From contig NC_089220.1 in NCBI RefSeq assembly GCF_963924675.1, forward strand, positions 160,493,270 through 160,557,269: 64,000 bases of DNA, in the 5' to 3' direction. The notes beneath the pieces were generated by a model that saw only the letters and a list, made by a program, of their open reading frames with translations, had not been told where the DNA came from and did not search any database. Shown in pieces: positions 22,611 to 35,800 of this stretch. Both the position numbers and the translations under genes were made by a program. Each line of letters starts with the position of its first letter. Position 1 is the first letter of the stretch. This DNA comes from Phocoena phocoena. Taxonomy: Eukaryota; Chordata; Mammalia; Artiodactyla; Phocoenidae.

Positions 22611-22692
22611 AAAAAAATATATATGTGCTTGTGGGCTGACAGAGAAAGATGTTGAAAACTGTGAATGTAGTCAACTAGCTTTAAAATGATTA

Positions 22693-23262
22693 TTGTTTAA
22701 AGTTTTTTTCTTCAATTATTTTATTGAAGTATAGTTGATTTATTATACAATGCTGTGCCAATCTCTGCTGTACAGCAAAGTGACTCAGTTTTACACAGAT
22801 AGACATTCTTTTTTTATATTTTTTTCCATTATGGTTTATCACAGGATATTGAATATAGTTCCCTGTGTTACACATTAGGACTTTGTTATTTATCCATTCT
22901 AAATGTAAGAGTTTGCATCTACCAACCCCAAACTCCTAGTCTATCCCTCTCCCTCCCCCACTGCCAACCCTTGGCAACCACAAGTCTGTTCTTTATGTCT
23001 ATGAGTCCGTTTCTGTTATGTTGATAGGTTCACTTGAGCCAGAGTTTAGATTCCACATGTAAGTGATATCATATGGTATTTGTCTTTCTCTTTCTGACCT
23101 ATTTCACTTAGTATGATAATCTCTAGTTGCATCCATGTTGCTGCAAAAGGCATTATTTTGTTCTTTTTTATGGCTGAGTACTATTCCATTTTATAGATGT
23201 ACCACATTTTCTTTATCCATTCATCTGTTGATGGACATTTAGGTTGTCTCCATGTTGTTTAA
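22693..23262 (-). mobile_element. L1 3' end with possible short target-site duplication
   Basis: It starts with a T-rich run and the L1 3'UTR (ttattgaagtatagttgatt). It then shows a cagcaaagtgactcagtttt block and the ORF2 C-terminal region, up to ttcatctgttgatggacatt. An 8-bp ttgtttaa is present at 22693-22700 and 23255-23262, a weak duplication. It is truncated at its 5' end. Confidence 0.8.
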
Positions 23263-23371
23263 AAAAATTTTTGTAGGCCAATTGTAGGAAATTGGAAAAA
23301 CAGTGCAAATACAATAGAAAATTATTTTTAATGTTACTGCCCAGAGAAAAGCAGTCTTGTTAGTTTGGTAT

Positions 23372-23545
23372 ACAGTGAGCCCTCTGTATCTGCATGTTCT
23401 GCATCCGTGGATTCAACCAGTGATGAACTGAAAATATTCAGAAAAGGAAAATCCAAAAAGTTCCAAAAAGCAAAACTTGAATTTGCCACACGCCAGCAAC
23501 TATTTACATAGCATTTACACTATATTAGGTATTATAATAATCCCT
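23372..23545. mobile_element. Tigger/MER2-like DNA transposon, partial
   Basis: The end reads cagtgagccctctgtatctg, followed by gcatccgtggattcaaccag and an aaaagttccaaaaagcaaaa stretch, then tttacatagcatttacacta. This is strongly reminiscent of a nonautonomous Tigger element. Similarity stops at about 23545, so the other end is missing. Confidence 0.7.
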
Positions 23546-23679
23546 CTCTCTCGGCTTTCCTGGCAGAGTATGGGGCTACTTCTTTGTGTCTTTCCATCAC
23601 ATGGAACATGCCTCTGTTAAGCTCCCTTCTCACACTAAATGCTAGTTTACATGTCAGTTTGTCAGCCTAGGCTGAGAGT

Positions 23680-23770
23680 TCCGAAGGGCCATGTCTTGTC
23701 CATCATTTTATATCTAAAACCTAACACAGTGCCTGGCAATTGTCAACTGCTTGAACAAATAACTAGTATC
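23680..23770 (+). mobile_element. Possible L2 3' end
   Basis: The gagagttccgaagggccatg block, a tcttgtccatcattttatat segment and the cacagtgcctggcaattg phrase resemble the L2 3' terminus. It is short and diverged. Confidence 0.4.
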
Positions 23771-24919
23771 ATGCTGTAGACACTACAAGTGTGCAGACTT
23801 TGCTGAGCAGCTACGGGAGTGGCATTACCCACATGGTGGTTCTAAAAACTCAGGTCATGTCATTGGTCTCCAAGTCCTTTGGGTTTTAAATGTATAGAAG
23901 CATATTGGTAATTTGAACATACCAGCTCTGATGCCAAACAGATGGTTCTTTACTCATAGAGCACAAGCAGCATCTCAAAAAATCTCCTTTCAAATGGTTG
24001 CTATCACAATGGATAAACTTCCATGCTTTTAAGACAGGAAACTAGTAATTTCTCAGCTAGTAACGGCCTCCCTTTATCAGTATGCTAGAGTAAAAAGAGG
24101 AAATCTTTTAAGAGTGTTGTAAATCTTACATGAGCATTTAATAGAATTGATTGTGGAGGTCAAGTATCATTTATATTGTATGCATTTTTGTATGTATTGT
24201 TTTACCTGGACTTCAGTTGGCATTTTAAACGTAGTGGTCATTTAATAATTTTGTTCCAGGGAAGTTTGCCAATTGCACCTAGCAATGATGGGATAGGAGT
24301 GCGCACATGTAGCTACCCTGGTGATGCTTGATAATTGTGGATTAATTTATCTGAGGAAAACCTTGCTTTCACACATACTACCTAAGTACTATACTTAAGA
24401 AAACAAAAACTTGTGCACACACCATTGATAGTAACTAATATTAATTATAGCTTGGTTCACATCTCAACTCTATTTTATTTTTGTATAGACATCTTTTGAA
24501 GCCAAGTTACTTGCCTCCCTCAAGGAATGTTGAGAGCAAAATTTATAGCTATTTAAGAAAGAATAGTCTATTATTAGCAAGGGTGATGCTAAGGAAGATT
24601 TATTCATTCATTCATTCATTCATTCATCTAGTTAGCTGATGAAAACTTTTCAAATGCCTACTGCATGTGAGACATATTTAACATGGTGATGTTTACAGAG
24701 AAGTATGTCAGAACTCCAGGGAGGGAACTAGTGGAAAGGCTGAGCTATGTGCAAAAATTACAACACAAATATGGTAATTATAATACTTTGAGTGTGAGAC
24801 ACCATCACCTACTTGATATATAATCTTAGAAAATACATATATAAAAACGAAGAGACTACGTATTTCTGACTGATTGGGGGAGAAGCTTAGACAATAAAGA
24901 CACATTTGGTTGGATCTTG
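23771..24919. other. Low-copy sequence with a short (TTCA)n run
   Basis: No gene recognised. The run (attc)n at 24601-24628 is a short microsatellite. Confidence 0.4.
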
Positions 24920-25296
24920 AAGAATACATAGAATCTTTTTTTTTTTTTTTTAATTTTTGGCTGCGTTGGGTCTTTGTTGCTGTGTGCCGGCTTTCTCTAG
25001 TTGCGGCGAGTGGGGTCTACTCTTTATTGTGGTGCACGGACTTCTCATTGTGGTGGCTTCTCTTGTTGCGGAGCATGGGCTCTAGGTACATGGGCTTCAG
25101 TAGTTGTGGCAAATGGCTCAGTAGTTGTGGCTATGGGCTCTAGAGTGCAGGTGCAGTAGTTGTGGCACACGGGCTCAGCTGCTCCATGGCATGTGGGGTC
25201 TTCTTGGACCAGGGCTCAAACCTGTGTCCCCTGCATTGGCAGGCGGGTTCTTAGCCACTGTGCCACCAGGGAAGCCCAAGAATGCATAGAATCTTT
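24920..25296 (-). mobile_element. Long-form CHR SINE (CHR-1-like) with 19-bp target-site duplication
   Basis: The SINE body is 24939-25277, about 340 bp, in - orientation. The tRNA-like head gggcttccctggtggcacag lies at the right and a T run (A tail) at the left. The body is longer than the other three copies and carries repeated ccacaactactg-type units in the middle. The flanking direct repeat aagaatRcatagaatcttt lies at 24920-24938 and 25278-25296 with one mismatch. It is more diverged at CpG sites than the short copies, implying an older insertion. Confidence 0.93.
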
Positions 25297-28003
25297 ATAA
25301 CTGGAAGTAGCAGGAGGTGTTCAACCCAGAGAGATGGATGGTGGAAAGTTAGAGTGAGTGATATATCCTGGTAGTCAGGGACCATGAGAGAAATGTGAAT
25401 AGGTGGAAGATTTGATGGAGCAGAGCAGTTGAAGAAATTTGGGAGGGCTTTAACCATGAGGCTTAAGGTTGGACTCTGTTCAATGGGAAGTCATTACCTG
25501 AGCATGTCTGAGTAGGAAATTAACACAAACAAATCAATATTCTCCGACGATTCACCTGGTACCGTTGTATACAATGGGTAAGGATATCAGGAGACTGGAA
25601 GGCAGTTACAAATCCTAAGAATGAGATAAACAGTCTGGTGAGATGGTGAATGAAAATGAACCTGATGGAGAATGTGAAGCTCCCAAGTACAATGGAAGAT
25701 GTTCTCTTTTTTCTAATGAGAAGGGAAATTGGGTCTGGTTAAATATGCAAGAAGTTTGGGGTAGTGAGGGAAAGATGTAGATTGAGGGCTTTTGTGGGGG
25801 AGTGGGAGTGAACTTGTGAAAATAGAACTGGGAGGAAGATGCTATAAACCCAGAGGGAGTGGGGAGCCTAGCATCCTCTCTGAAGACAGAGCAGCTGAGT
25901 GGGGACCAAGGAGAGGCTGCAGGCCTACCTTCCCTCTTGCTTTCGTTTCTCCTCCTCCCCTTTGCTCATTTTGTCAAACTCTCCTCTGAGTTTTTACCGA
26001 TGATGAAAAAATTGCTACAGGGATTCTGGCTCTAGAGTGATCCCAGATTCGGCTCAAAGGCATCAGTTTCAGCAGCTTAATTTTGCTGCTGTTTGGGACT
26101 GGGGGTAACGGGAATGGAGAGGAGGGGAGACCCAACAAAGCTGTGTAGAAGAATCACTAGAACTGGGTAACCAATTAGATGTGGAAGGAAAAGGAGAACC
26201 AGGGACAATGGTGACCCCATGATTTTGAGTCTGGGAGACAAGGAAAATTTCAAAAGGAGAAACTGGTGTGGGGGAAAAGTAATAAATTATAGAATCTCAT
26301 TGTTGTTGGGACCTTGACTAAGTTCATTAAGTCCAACCTCACATCCAGTGTTCAGATCTTCTCTATATCAATGTGCAAAGGGTAAGTTCAACCTAGGATA
26401 GGCATCTCCAATAATAGGCAAGGTCTATCTCCTCCAAAAGCATCTACTAACTTTGGAGATTCATTTTAGATTTCTTGAGTTTGTGGTCAAGAGAGGCTGT
26501 TCAGATTATTGGAAATGAAGGATTTTAAATCAGTAGAGAGACCGGAGTTGGAGATAAAGATCTGGAGCCAAGGAGATGAATGAGGTCATTTTGTGACTAG
26601 TAGCGAGGAGAAACAGTTGATGGTAAGAGAAAGAGATGAAGAGAGAACCATGATTGGCCTTTGGAGGACAGGGCAACAGAAAAGGAATCGTAAGGCAGAA
26701 AGAGACCAAGGGAGGAAAAATTAATTATACATAATACAGTATCATGGAAGTTAAGGAAAGAGAGTTTCAGAAGAGGGCAAATAATGGCAAATACTGCAGA
26801 GAACAAGCAGAAAGGACAGGATCAGGAAACTCTTCCCAGATTCTTCTGGATCAGGTCTTCAGAATGTGACTTGGTTATCTTGTTAGAAGTCATTTCCTAG
26901 AATATCAGACATAATCATGTTTAAATTTCAGGAGAACATCATATTCCAAATCCAAATATAAATGGCTTATTTTCAAATCGTTTGAAATTTGTGCCTGGAC
27001 CAGGTTCAATCATGTATTGTATAGCAATTGTACTGGATTGTGTATTTGTCTAATGTATTGTATTGGAACCAATAATATAGCTTCTTTCTTCTCAAAGATG
27101 AACATTTGAATATTGAGCTCAGGGAACCCTGAGATAGTACATTGTATCCAATAAGAACAATACCGAGGGTTTGAGTATCCTGTGTTATGTTTTTATTCGG
27201 ATGCTTCCCCACATTATTTTATGCTATTTTAGTGGACTCCAAGGTGAAGTGGTCTGAGTTATGAATGTACTTTTGGAGAGATGGTTCAAGTCTGTCATAG
27301 GTTGTCAGTGTGGGACCGTAAATGATTTCATTTTAATCCATACTGGACATTTCTCCATATCATAGACTCACTGACCATGAAATTTGGCAGAAATGGCAAT
27401 TTTGTTCACTGCAGGTCTAGCGCTAAGAGGGTACAGGATATTACAGGTCACATGTAAAATGTTTTATTGCTGTTCCCTGGGAAAGTTCTCTGGTACCTAA
27501 AGCTATTTTCTACAACCTGTAACCTAACCTATAAACCTGATAATCGTGGCTAAATCATTTATTTTGTTTTATGTGGATAAAGATGCTGTTGAACCACAGG
27601 CCTGATCTGGCTAGGAGGTATAATTGGAGGGGTTCAGAAAAGGAAAAAAGTTCACCTAAATGACCTTGCTATAAAGCCTTGAAATTCACACATTATTTAC
27701 ATTTTTTGTGGGGTTGAGTTAAGGCATTGGCTCATGAATAAGTTGATCTGATTAGTTATTTTTGCCAAGAAATGTTCCCCACCATAGTGGGATGTAGGAT
27801 GGGGACATTTTGATGGAAAGAAAGTTTGGGAAAGACCTAGGGTTTAGGATGTCATGTGGAAGGCATGCTGTGAACACCAAGGTGACGGTGTGAGGACCAG
27901 AGGGCAGTGAGGACATGGAGCTCCTGGAGAGACAGTGAACCCTAAAGAGAGGAGGATGCAGGTGAGGTTAGGGAAGCACAAAGTGTGCTATTTCAATCAA
28001 AAT
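25297..28003. other. Low-copy sequence, 2.7 kb
   Basis: No gene recognised. Parts of 25400-26600 (gagggctttaaccatgaggc, gatctggagccaaggagatg) have the style of an old, common interspersed repeat I cannot name. The 26285-26350 block resembles the ggaccttagaggtcatctag class of old repeat. Frames of 65-83 codons are unremarkable. Confidence 0.35.
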
Positions 28004-28634
28004 ACTCATCCACTCTTTTCTTTTCTTTTAACATCTTTATTGGAGTATAATTGCTTTACAATGTTGTGTTAGTTTCTGCTTAACAAGGTGAATCAGCTAT
28101 ATGTATACATATATCCCCGTATCCCCTCCCTCTTGCATCTCCCTCCCACCCTCCCTATCCCACCCCTCTAGGTGGTCACAAAGCACTGAGCTGATCTCCC
28201 TGTGCTATGTGGCTGCTTCCCACTAGCTATCTATTTTACATTTGCTAGTGTATATATGTCCATGCCACTCTCTCACTTCGTCCCAGTTTACCCTTCCCAC
28301 TTCCCATGTCCTCAAGTCCATTCTGCACGTCTGTGTCTTTATTCCTGTCCTGCCCCTAGGTTCGTCAGAACCGTTTATTTTTTTAGATTCCATATATATG
28401 TGTTAGTGTACGGTATTTGTTTTTCTCTTTCTGACTTACTTCACTCTGTATGACAGATTCTAGGTCCAACCACCTCACTACAAATAACTCAGTTTCGTTT
28501 CTTTTTATAGCTGAGTAATATTCCATTGTATATATGTGTCACATATTCTTTATCCATTCATCTGTCACTGGACACTTAGGTTGCTTCCTTGTCCTGGCTG
28601 TTGTAAATAGTGCTAACACACTCATCCACCCTTT
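28004..28634 (-). mobile_element. 5'-truncated L1 3' end with target-site duplication
   Basis: The L1 3'UTR begins with a T-rich tail and tttaacatctttattggag (complement of an AATAAA-bearing end). It runs through the ORF2 C-terminus (tactttattcctgtc-type text, ctgagtaatattccattgta) and breaks off at about 28618. An imperfect direct repeat, actcatccac with extension, lies at 28004-28018 and 28620-28634. It belongs to the same subfamily as the 12-kb and 62-kb copies. Confidence 0.88.
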
Positions 28635-28719
28635 AATTTTCCTCTTTCACTCAACTGAATACGTTTGTCTCTAGTGTTAAGAAAGAGTGCTAAGAATAGG
28701 CTTTTCTGAACCTATGGAG

Positions 28720-28900
28720 CACAACGGTGAGGGCAAGATTTGGGAGAAGCCAGATGGGGATTCAAATCCAATCTCCATCACTTTTAAGTTGTAAAATTTG
28801 GGAACGGTGCTCTGTTTGAGTTTCTTTCATCTGTTAAATTGACGTACCTTCCTTGGAATGTTGTTACAGGAGTTCACTGCAATAGCAGGTATTAAATACA
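28720..28900 (+). mobile_element. MIR SINE
   Basis: The order ggggattcaaatccaatctc, catcacttttaagttgtaaa, tttgagtttctttcatctgt and gttgttacaggagttcactg follows the MIR consensus on the + strand, in degraded form. Confidence 0.7.
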
Positions 28901-28929
28901 ACCATCCCGTGTCATGCGAGATGCTGATT

Positions 28930-29115
28930 GATGCTCCTCTCTTCCTCTGGACCAGAGGTGAGGTGGGCTTCATGTGCACGGGACCTGAACTGAGACAGGG
29001 CCTGGGCTTGGTTTCATGGTCCACTGTTGCCACCTGGAAATTCTTAATCATTTTTGAAATAGGGGCTCGTGTTTCATTTGGGTTCGGATCCCACACATTA
29101 CGTCTTGGTGGAGGA
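28930..29115. mobile_element. Old nonautonomous repeat, probably a DNA transposon
   Basis: Text such as gtgcacgggacctgaactga, ggcctgggcttggtttcatg and gccacctggaaattcttaat is a pattern I associate with a common old mammalian repeat, probably hAT-like. I cannot name the family with confidence. A 107-codon frame on the - strand over the same region is likely chance. Confidence 0.35.
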
Positions 29116-30342
29116 TGCTCCCTCGGTGCATTGTTCTGTCCCCCATGCACGCATGTGTACTATTTTCTCCACTTTCTAAGGAGATGACCCATGACTAGAC
29201 CAGTTGCCTGCTGTGGGGAAATGAAGGAGGAGGGTGAGAAAGACTCAGGAAATCCTTTTTCTGGAGTGAAAGCATTTTTTAAAAAAGGAACGAACGAAGC
29301 ATAATTCCTACTAAGGTTTACTTGGTCAGTGAAAGCATTGTGGTATGTCAGGATGAATATTTAAGGATATTTCTTCTCTCTCTTTTTTTTACATTACGTA
29401 TTTGGAGCCTTAAAATATACATATTCACATATTCTAAAACACAAACCAAATAATACAGCTGCCAAAGGATTTTGATATTTTAGGACACATTTGTTTCTCT
29501 TACATTTTGTTGATGTCTAAACACAGGCCTTCAAAGTGAAATCTAATTTAATTTATTCACATCTTTACATTGACTCCCTGAGCGGTTTTGAGATGGTTTG
29601 TGCTGAAGCTTTGTTTTCAACCTCTGAAAGCAAAGACAAAAACCCTGTAGAGTATTTCCACTGAAGAGACGAGACATGGGTGGTTTTCATAAACTTGGCC
29701 ATTTATTGTGCTGAACCGGGGCCCAGCCTACCAGAAAACCGCTCCCTGACTGAATGAACAAAGACTAGGAAACACTGTGCTGTTGCAGCCTGCAGCCCCT
29801 AACACTAGCCCAGGATTTGGGAGTCAAGTGGAAGGTGGTGTGGAGTGAACTGTCAAGAAGGACCCGAGTCAAAACTAAGACATTAACCACTGAATACAGC
29901 TGATGTGGCTCAGAGTGGTGTTGACAGCAAACGTCCTGTAAGATATAAGGAGATGCTTTGTCAGAGCCTCTCTTTATTTTCTGCCTGGAGAAAATTTCAA
30001 AGGCCTTGGATAGGCAGAAAAAGGCATCAAGATAAGGGTGAGCCCGGGAGCCTCTTCAGCTCGGCCGCTGTCCTGGCAGCTCTGTGACATTACTTCCTGT
30101 CAAAGACCCAGAGGGGCTGGAATGGAAGAAGCAAGAAAAATGTTTTTTTTTCCCTGGCCCACTACCCCTGACCAAGGCTCATCACCTGTAAAATGGAGCT
30201 CTGTCTAATTTTCCTCTAGATTTCTGACCAGGCTAAGGATGGAAATGCCAGCATTACCATGTGAAAGCCTAGTCATAGACACTGTCTCCTAACTTAAAGC
30301 AAAATGACCAAAGACAGCACCATGAACCTCTTTCCCATGGTT
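29116..30342. other. Low-copy sequence
   Basis: No gene or repeat recognised with confidence. Confidence 0.4.
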
Positions 30343-30570
30343 CAGATTTTTTTTTTTTCTTTTTTTTGCGTTATGCGGGCCTCTCACTGCTGTGGCCTCT
30401 CCCGCTGTGGAGCACAGGCTCGGGACACGCAGGCTCAGCGGCCATGGCTCACGGGCCCAGCCGCTCCGCGGCATGTGGGATCTTCCCGGACCGGGGCACG
30501 AACCCGTGTCCCCTGCATCGGCAGGCGGACTCTCAACCACTGCGCCGCCAGGGAAGCCCCAGATTTTTTT
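30343..30570 (-). mobile_element. Young CHR-type SINE, 11-bp target-site duplication
   Basis: The SINE body is 30354-30559 in - orientation with the complete short-form sequence. It retains the segment between the A and B boxes that is missing from the copy at 5.9 kb. The direct repeat cagattttttt lies at 30343-30353 and 30560-30570, exact but low in complexity. CpG sites (for example gctccgcggcatg, tcccggaccgggg) are largely intact, which fits a recent insertion. Confidence 0.93.
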
Positions 30571-32460
30571 GAGCATGGCGTCATAAGCCAAGGAAGTTTG
30601 GATGAGCATCCAAAAGTTGAATTAAATGAGTGAGTGGACATGAAAGGACTTTGCAAAGTATAAAGTGCCCTTTAATTGCCTGGTGTTATTATTAAGTAAA
30701 ATCAATTCAATTTCTATTTGAAGCTTGTGTCCTTTTCTGAGAACTATGCAAATTGTTTTTAGATGTAGTACTTAATTGGAGGATAAGAGCAGTTTTTATC
30801 AGGGAAGGAAAACAAACTGGGACCTACTGAGAAAGAGGGAACCAAGATTACTGTGAAATACAGAAAAACATGGTGATGGTTAAAGTCAGTTCTCTGAAAC
30901 TAAAAAACCAAATGTTCATTCCTAATTTTAAAAAGGGGGGGAAAGTTTTGCATTGGAATGCTGACAAAACCAACAGGAGGCTATCAACTGGTTTGGGAAA
31001 TGGAGAGAAAAGTTAGTACCGTGTTACTAGGCAACAGATTTCTAAGCTGAGTTCTCTTCCTTTCTTGAAGGACTGGTGCAGTGTTTTAGTTCTGCAAATA
31101 CTAACTATTTATTTACTTCTTGTGAATTAGAAGGGTTATTCTCAGAACAAGACTGGCAAAGCCAGAAAGAGACCAAATGCAGGAAGTTAGAATATGATTA
31201 GAAAGGCAACATTGGGTACGGAATAAGGCATTTTCTACACGGGGTGAAATAATGGCTACTCTGACCAAAAAAAAGTTTTATATGACCAAGATGATTCCTA
31301 ATTAGAGCTTCAAGTCTAAGGGAATTATAGTTACCCAATAAAAATTTATTGCAAAAGATAAAATGACTGACAGAAGACAAATGGCCAAGTGGCTGACAGC
31401 AAAGAAAGTGAAGAGTTGCTGTTCGGAGAAGGATCCAGATGTGTGTTGCAGGGTCAGGTCCCCCAGGGGGCTGTCCCTTGTAGGTCATCGCTTCACAAAC
31501 ACACAAGATTGGTCGCTGCCAGTTCTCAGGTGTGGACTCTGACCCCGCAGTGAAGGGGCTCCGAGGGGATGGCTAAGGCACAGCCTGATGGTTTGCTAAC
31601 CGGGAGATGGAATCTGTGGTCTCAGAGATGAAAGCCACTCCGAGTCTCCCTCACAACAGAGCCACTCCATCAACTTTCCTAATATGGACTCAGACTTCAA
31701 GCTAGAGGGAGGGAAGGAAAACACTCTTGGCGCTTGAGAAAAAGGGGAGGATTTGATTAATGTACAGATAGGGAGTGAACCCTTTCTCAGGAAAAAGAAT
31801 CTTTGATCAGTGGTATGAAGAAGCATCTTTCAAAGCCCCCTCCGATTCCAGCCACTTTAGAAGGAACAAAAAGAAGCTGATTCAGAGCCCAGCTGTTGTG
31901 ATTAAAACCAAAACCAAACCAAGAAAACAAAGACTGCAAAATATCATCTCAAATGGATTACCTGAAACACCCACAAATGATGTTTCTCATCAGAATTCGC
32001 CTCAAAATTGGAGGGGGAAGGTTTGGGCCACTGTGTTGGAATAAATACAGGTCTTCTGGGAGGGCTAAGGGGGATTTTGTTATTGGTCTTTTTCCTACAG
32101 AACCGGGCCTGTGTCTGTGTAGGTGGACATCTTCTGAAAAGAGCAAGTTGACCTATCAAGTAATAGGAAGGAGTCTAACTTCGGTCAGTTGCCTACTGTG
32201 TGTAGGACCCCCTCACATGGGTTATCTGGTTTAAACAATAATTTTCTTCAGAGCATTCATACTGTATGAAATTGCTGACAGAAAATAGATCCTCTGTGCT
32301 TACATTAGCAACTGATAGGCAGATGCATTAGAGAGAGTGAGTAATCATTACATCTCTTGTGCTCCATGTTTTGTCCAAATGGATCATGTTGAACTCAAAT
32401 GTTAGTTTTTGATGTCAGCTTTTTCTAGAAACCTGCTTTGCTCCTTAATTATTTTCTATC
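30571..32460. other. Low-copy sequence
   Basis: No gene or repeat recognised with confidence. Frames such as 31198-31506 (-, 102 codons) and 31953-32234 (+, 93 codons) overlap one another on opposite strands and show no domain. Confidence 0.4.
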
Positions 32461-32829
32461 TTTTTTTTAAACATCTTTATTGGAGTATAATTGCTTTACA
32501 ATGTTGTGTTAGTTTCTGCTGCATAAAAAAGTGAATCAGCTATATGTATACATATATCCCCGTATCCCCTCCCTCTTGCGTCTCCCTCCCACCCTCCCTA
32601 TCCCACCCCTCTAGGTGGCGAAGAAGCACTGAGTTGACCTCCCCATGAGATGCAGTGCTTCCCACTAGCTATTTTACATTTAGTAGTGTATATATATCAA
32701 TGCTACTCTCACTTCATCCCAGCTTACCCTTCCCAGTCCCCGTGTCTTCAAGTCCATTCTCTACGTCTGCGTCTTTATTCCTGTCCTGGCCCTAGGTTCA
32801 TCAGAACCATTTTTTTTTTTTTTTTTTTT

Positions 32830-35800
32830 TTACATTCCATATATATGTGTTAGCATATGGTATTTGTTTTTCTCTTTCTAACTTACTTCACTCGGTATGA
32901 CAGACTCTAGGTCCATCCAGCTCACTACAAATAACTCAATTTCGTTTCTTTTTATGGCTGAGTAATATTCCATTGTATATATGTGCTACATCTTTATCCA
33001 TTAATTTGTTGATGGACACTTAGGTTGCTTCCATGTCCTGGCTATTGTAGATAGAGCTGCAGTGAGCATTGTGGTACATGACTCTTTTTGAATTATGGTA
33101 TTCTCAGGATATAGGCCCAGTAGTGGGATTGCTGGGTCATATGGTAATTCTATTTTTTAGTTTTTTAAGGAAACTTCATACTGTTCTCCATAGTGGCTGT
33201 ATCAATTTACATTTCCACCAACAGTACAAGAAGGTTCGCTTTTCTTCAAACCCTCTCCAGCACTTACTGTTTGTAGATTTTTTCATGATGGCCATTCTGA
33301 CTGGTGTGAGGTGATACCTCATTGTAGTTTTGATTTGCATTTCTCTAATGATTAGTGATGCTGAGCATCCTTTCATGTGTTTGTTGGCAATCTGTATATC
33401 TTCTTTGGAGAAATGTCTATTCAGATCTTCTATCTATTTTTGGATTGGGTTGCTTGTTTTTTTGATATTGAGCTTCGTGAGCTGCTTGTATATTGGGGAG
33501 ATTAATCCTTTGTCAGTTGCTTCATTTGTAAATATTTTCTCCCATTCTGAGGGTTGTCTTTTCATTTTGTTTATAGTTTCCTTTGCTGTGCAAAAGCTTT
33601 GAAGTTTCATTAGGTCCCATTTGTTTATTTTTGGTTTTTTTTCCATTTCTCTAGGAGGTGGGTCAAAAGGATCTTGCTGTGATTTATGTCATAGAGTGTT
33701 CTGCCTATGTTTTCCTCTAAGAGTTTTATAGTGTCTGGCCTTACATTTAGGTCTTTAATCCATTTTGAGTTTATTTTTGTGTATGGTGTTAGGGAGTGTT
33801 CTAATTACAGTTTCTTACACATAGCTGTCCAGTTTTCCCAGCACCACTTATTGAAGACACTGTGTTTTCAACATTGCCTCCTTTGTCATAGATTAGTTGA
33901 CCATCTGTATGTATGACCATATGTATCTCTGGGCTTTCTATCCTGTTCCATTGATCTATATTTCTGTTTTTGTGCCAGTACCATACTGTCTTGATTACTG
34001 TAGCCTTGCAGTATAGTCTGAAGTCAGGGAGCCTGGACGAGCTCCATTTTTCTTTCTCAAGATTGTTTTGGCTATTCGGGGTCTTTTGTGTTTCCATACA
34101 CATTGTGAAATTTTTTGTTCTAGTTCTGTGAAAAATGCCATTAGTAGTTTGATAGGGATTGCACTGGATCTGTAGGCTGCTTTGGGTAGTATAGTCATTT
34201 TCACAATGTTGATTCTTCCAATCCAAGAACATGGCATATCTCTCCATCTGTTTGTATTGTCTTTAATTTCTTTCATCAGTGTCTTATAGTTTTCTGCATA
34301 CAGGTCTTTTGTCTCCTTAGGTAGGTTTATTCCTAGGTATTTTATTCTTTTTGTTGCAATGGTAAATGGGAGTGTTTCCTTAATTTCACTTTCAGATTTT
34401 TCATCATTAGTGTATAGGAATGCAAGAGATTTTTGTGCATTAATTTTGTACCCTGCTACTTTACCAAATTCATTGATTAACTCTAGTATTTTTCTGGTAG
34501 TACCTTTAGGATTCTCTATGTATAGTGTCATGTCATCTGCAAACAGTGAAAATTTTACTTCTTTTCTGATTTGGATTCCTTTTATTTCTTTTTCTTCTCT
34601 GGTTTCTGTGGCTAAAACTTCCAAAACTAAGTTGAATAATAGTGGTGAGAGTGGACAACCTTGTCTTTTTCGTGATCTTAGAGGAAATGTTTTCAGTTTT
34701 TCACCATTGAGAATGATGTTGGCTGTGGGTTTGTCATATATGGCCTTTATTATGTTGAGGAAAGTTCCCTCTATGCCTACTTTCTGGAGAGTTTTTATCA
34801 TAAATGGGTGTTGAAATTTGTCAAAAGCTTTTTCTGTATCTACTAAGATGATCATATGGTTTTTATCCTTCAGGTTGTTAATATGGTGTATCACATTGAT
34901 TAATTTGCCTGTATTGAACAATCCTTGCATTCCTGGGATAAACCCCAGTCGATTATGGTGTATGATCCTTTTAATGTGCTGTTAGATTCTGTTTGCTAGT
35001 ATTTTGTTGAGGATTTTTGCATCTATGTTCATCAGTGATATTGGTCTGTAGTTTTCTTTTTTTGTAGTATCTTTGTCTGGTTTTGGTATCAGGGTGATGG
35101 TGGCCTCATAGAATGAGTTTGGGAGTGTTCCTCCCTCTGCTATATTTTGGAAGAGTTTGAGAAGAATAGGTGTTAGCTCTTCTCTAAATGTTTGATAGAA
35201 TTCGCCTGTGAAGCCATCTGGTCCTGGGCGTTTGTTTGTTGGAAGACTTTTAATCACAGTTTCAATTTCAGTGCTTGTGATTGGTCTATTTATATTTTCT
35301 ATTTCTTCTTGGTTCAGTCTCGGAAGGTTGTGCTTTTCTAAGAATTAGTCCATTTCTTCCAGGTTGTCCATTTTATTCGCATATAGTTGCTTGTAGTAAT
35401 CCCTCATGATTCTTTGCATTTCTGCAGTATCAGTTGGTACTTCTCCTTTTTCATTTCTAATTCTGTTGATTTGAGACTCCTCCCTTTTTTTCTTGATGAG
35501 TCTGGCTAATGGTTTATCAATTTTGTTTATCTTCTCAGAGAACCAGCTTTCAGTTTTATTGATCTTTACGATTGTTTCCTTCATTTCCTTTTCATTTATT
35601 TCTGATCTGATCTTTATGATTTGTTCCCTTCTGCTAACTTTGGGGTTTTTTTGTTCTTCTTTCTCTAATTGCTTTAGGTGTGAGATTAGGTTGTTTATTT
35701 GAGATGGTCTTTGTTTCTTGAGGTAGGACTGTATTGCTATAAACTTCCCTTTTAGAACTGCTTTTGCTACATCCCATAGGTTTTGGGTCGTTGTGTTTTC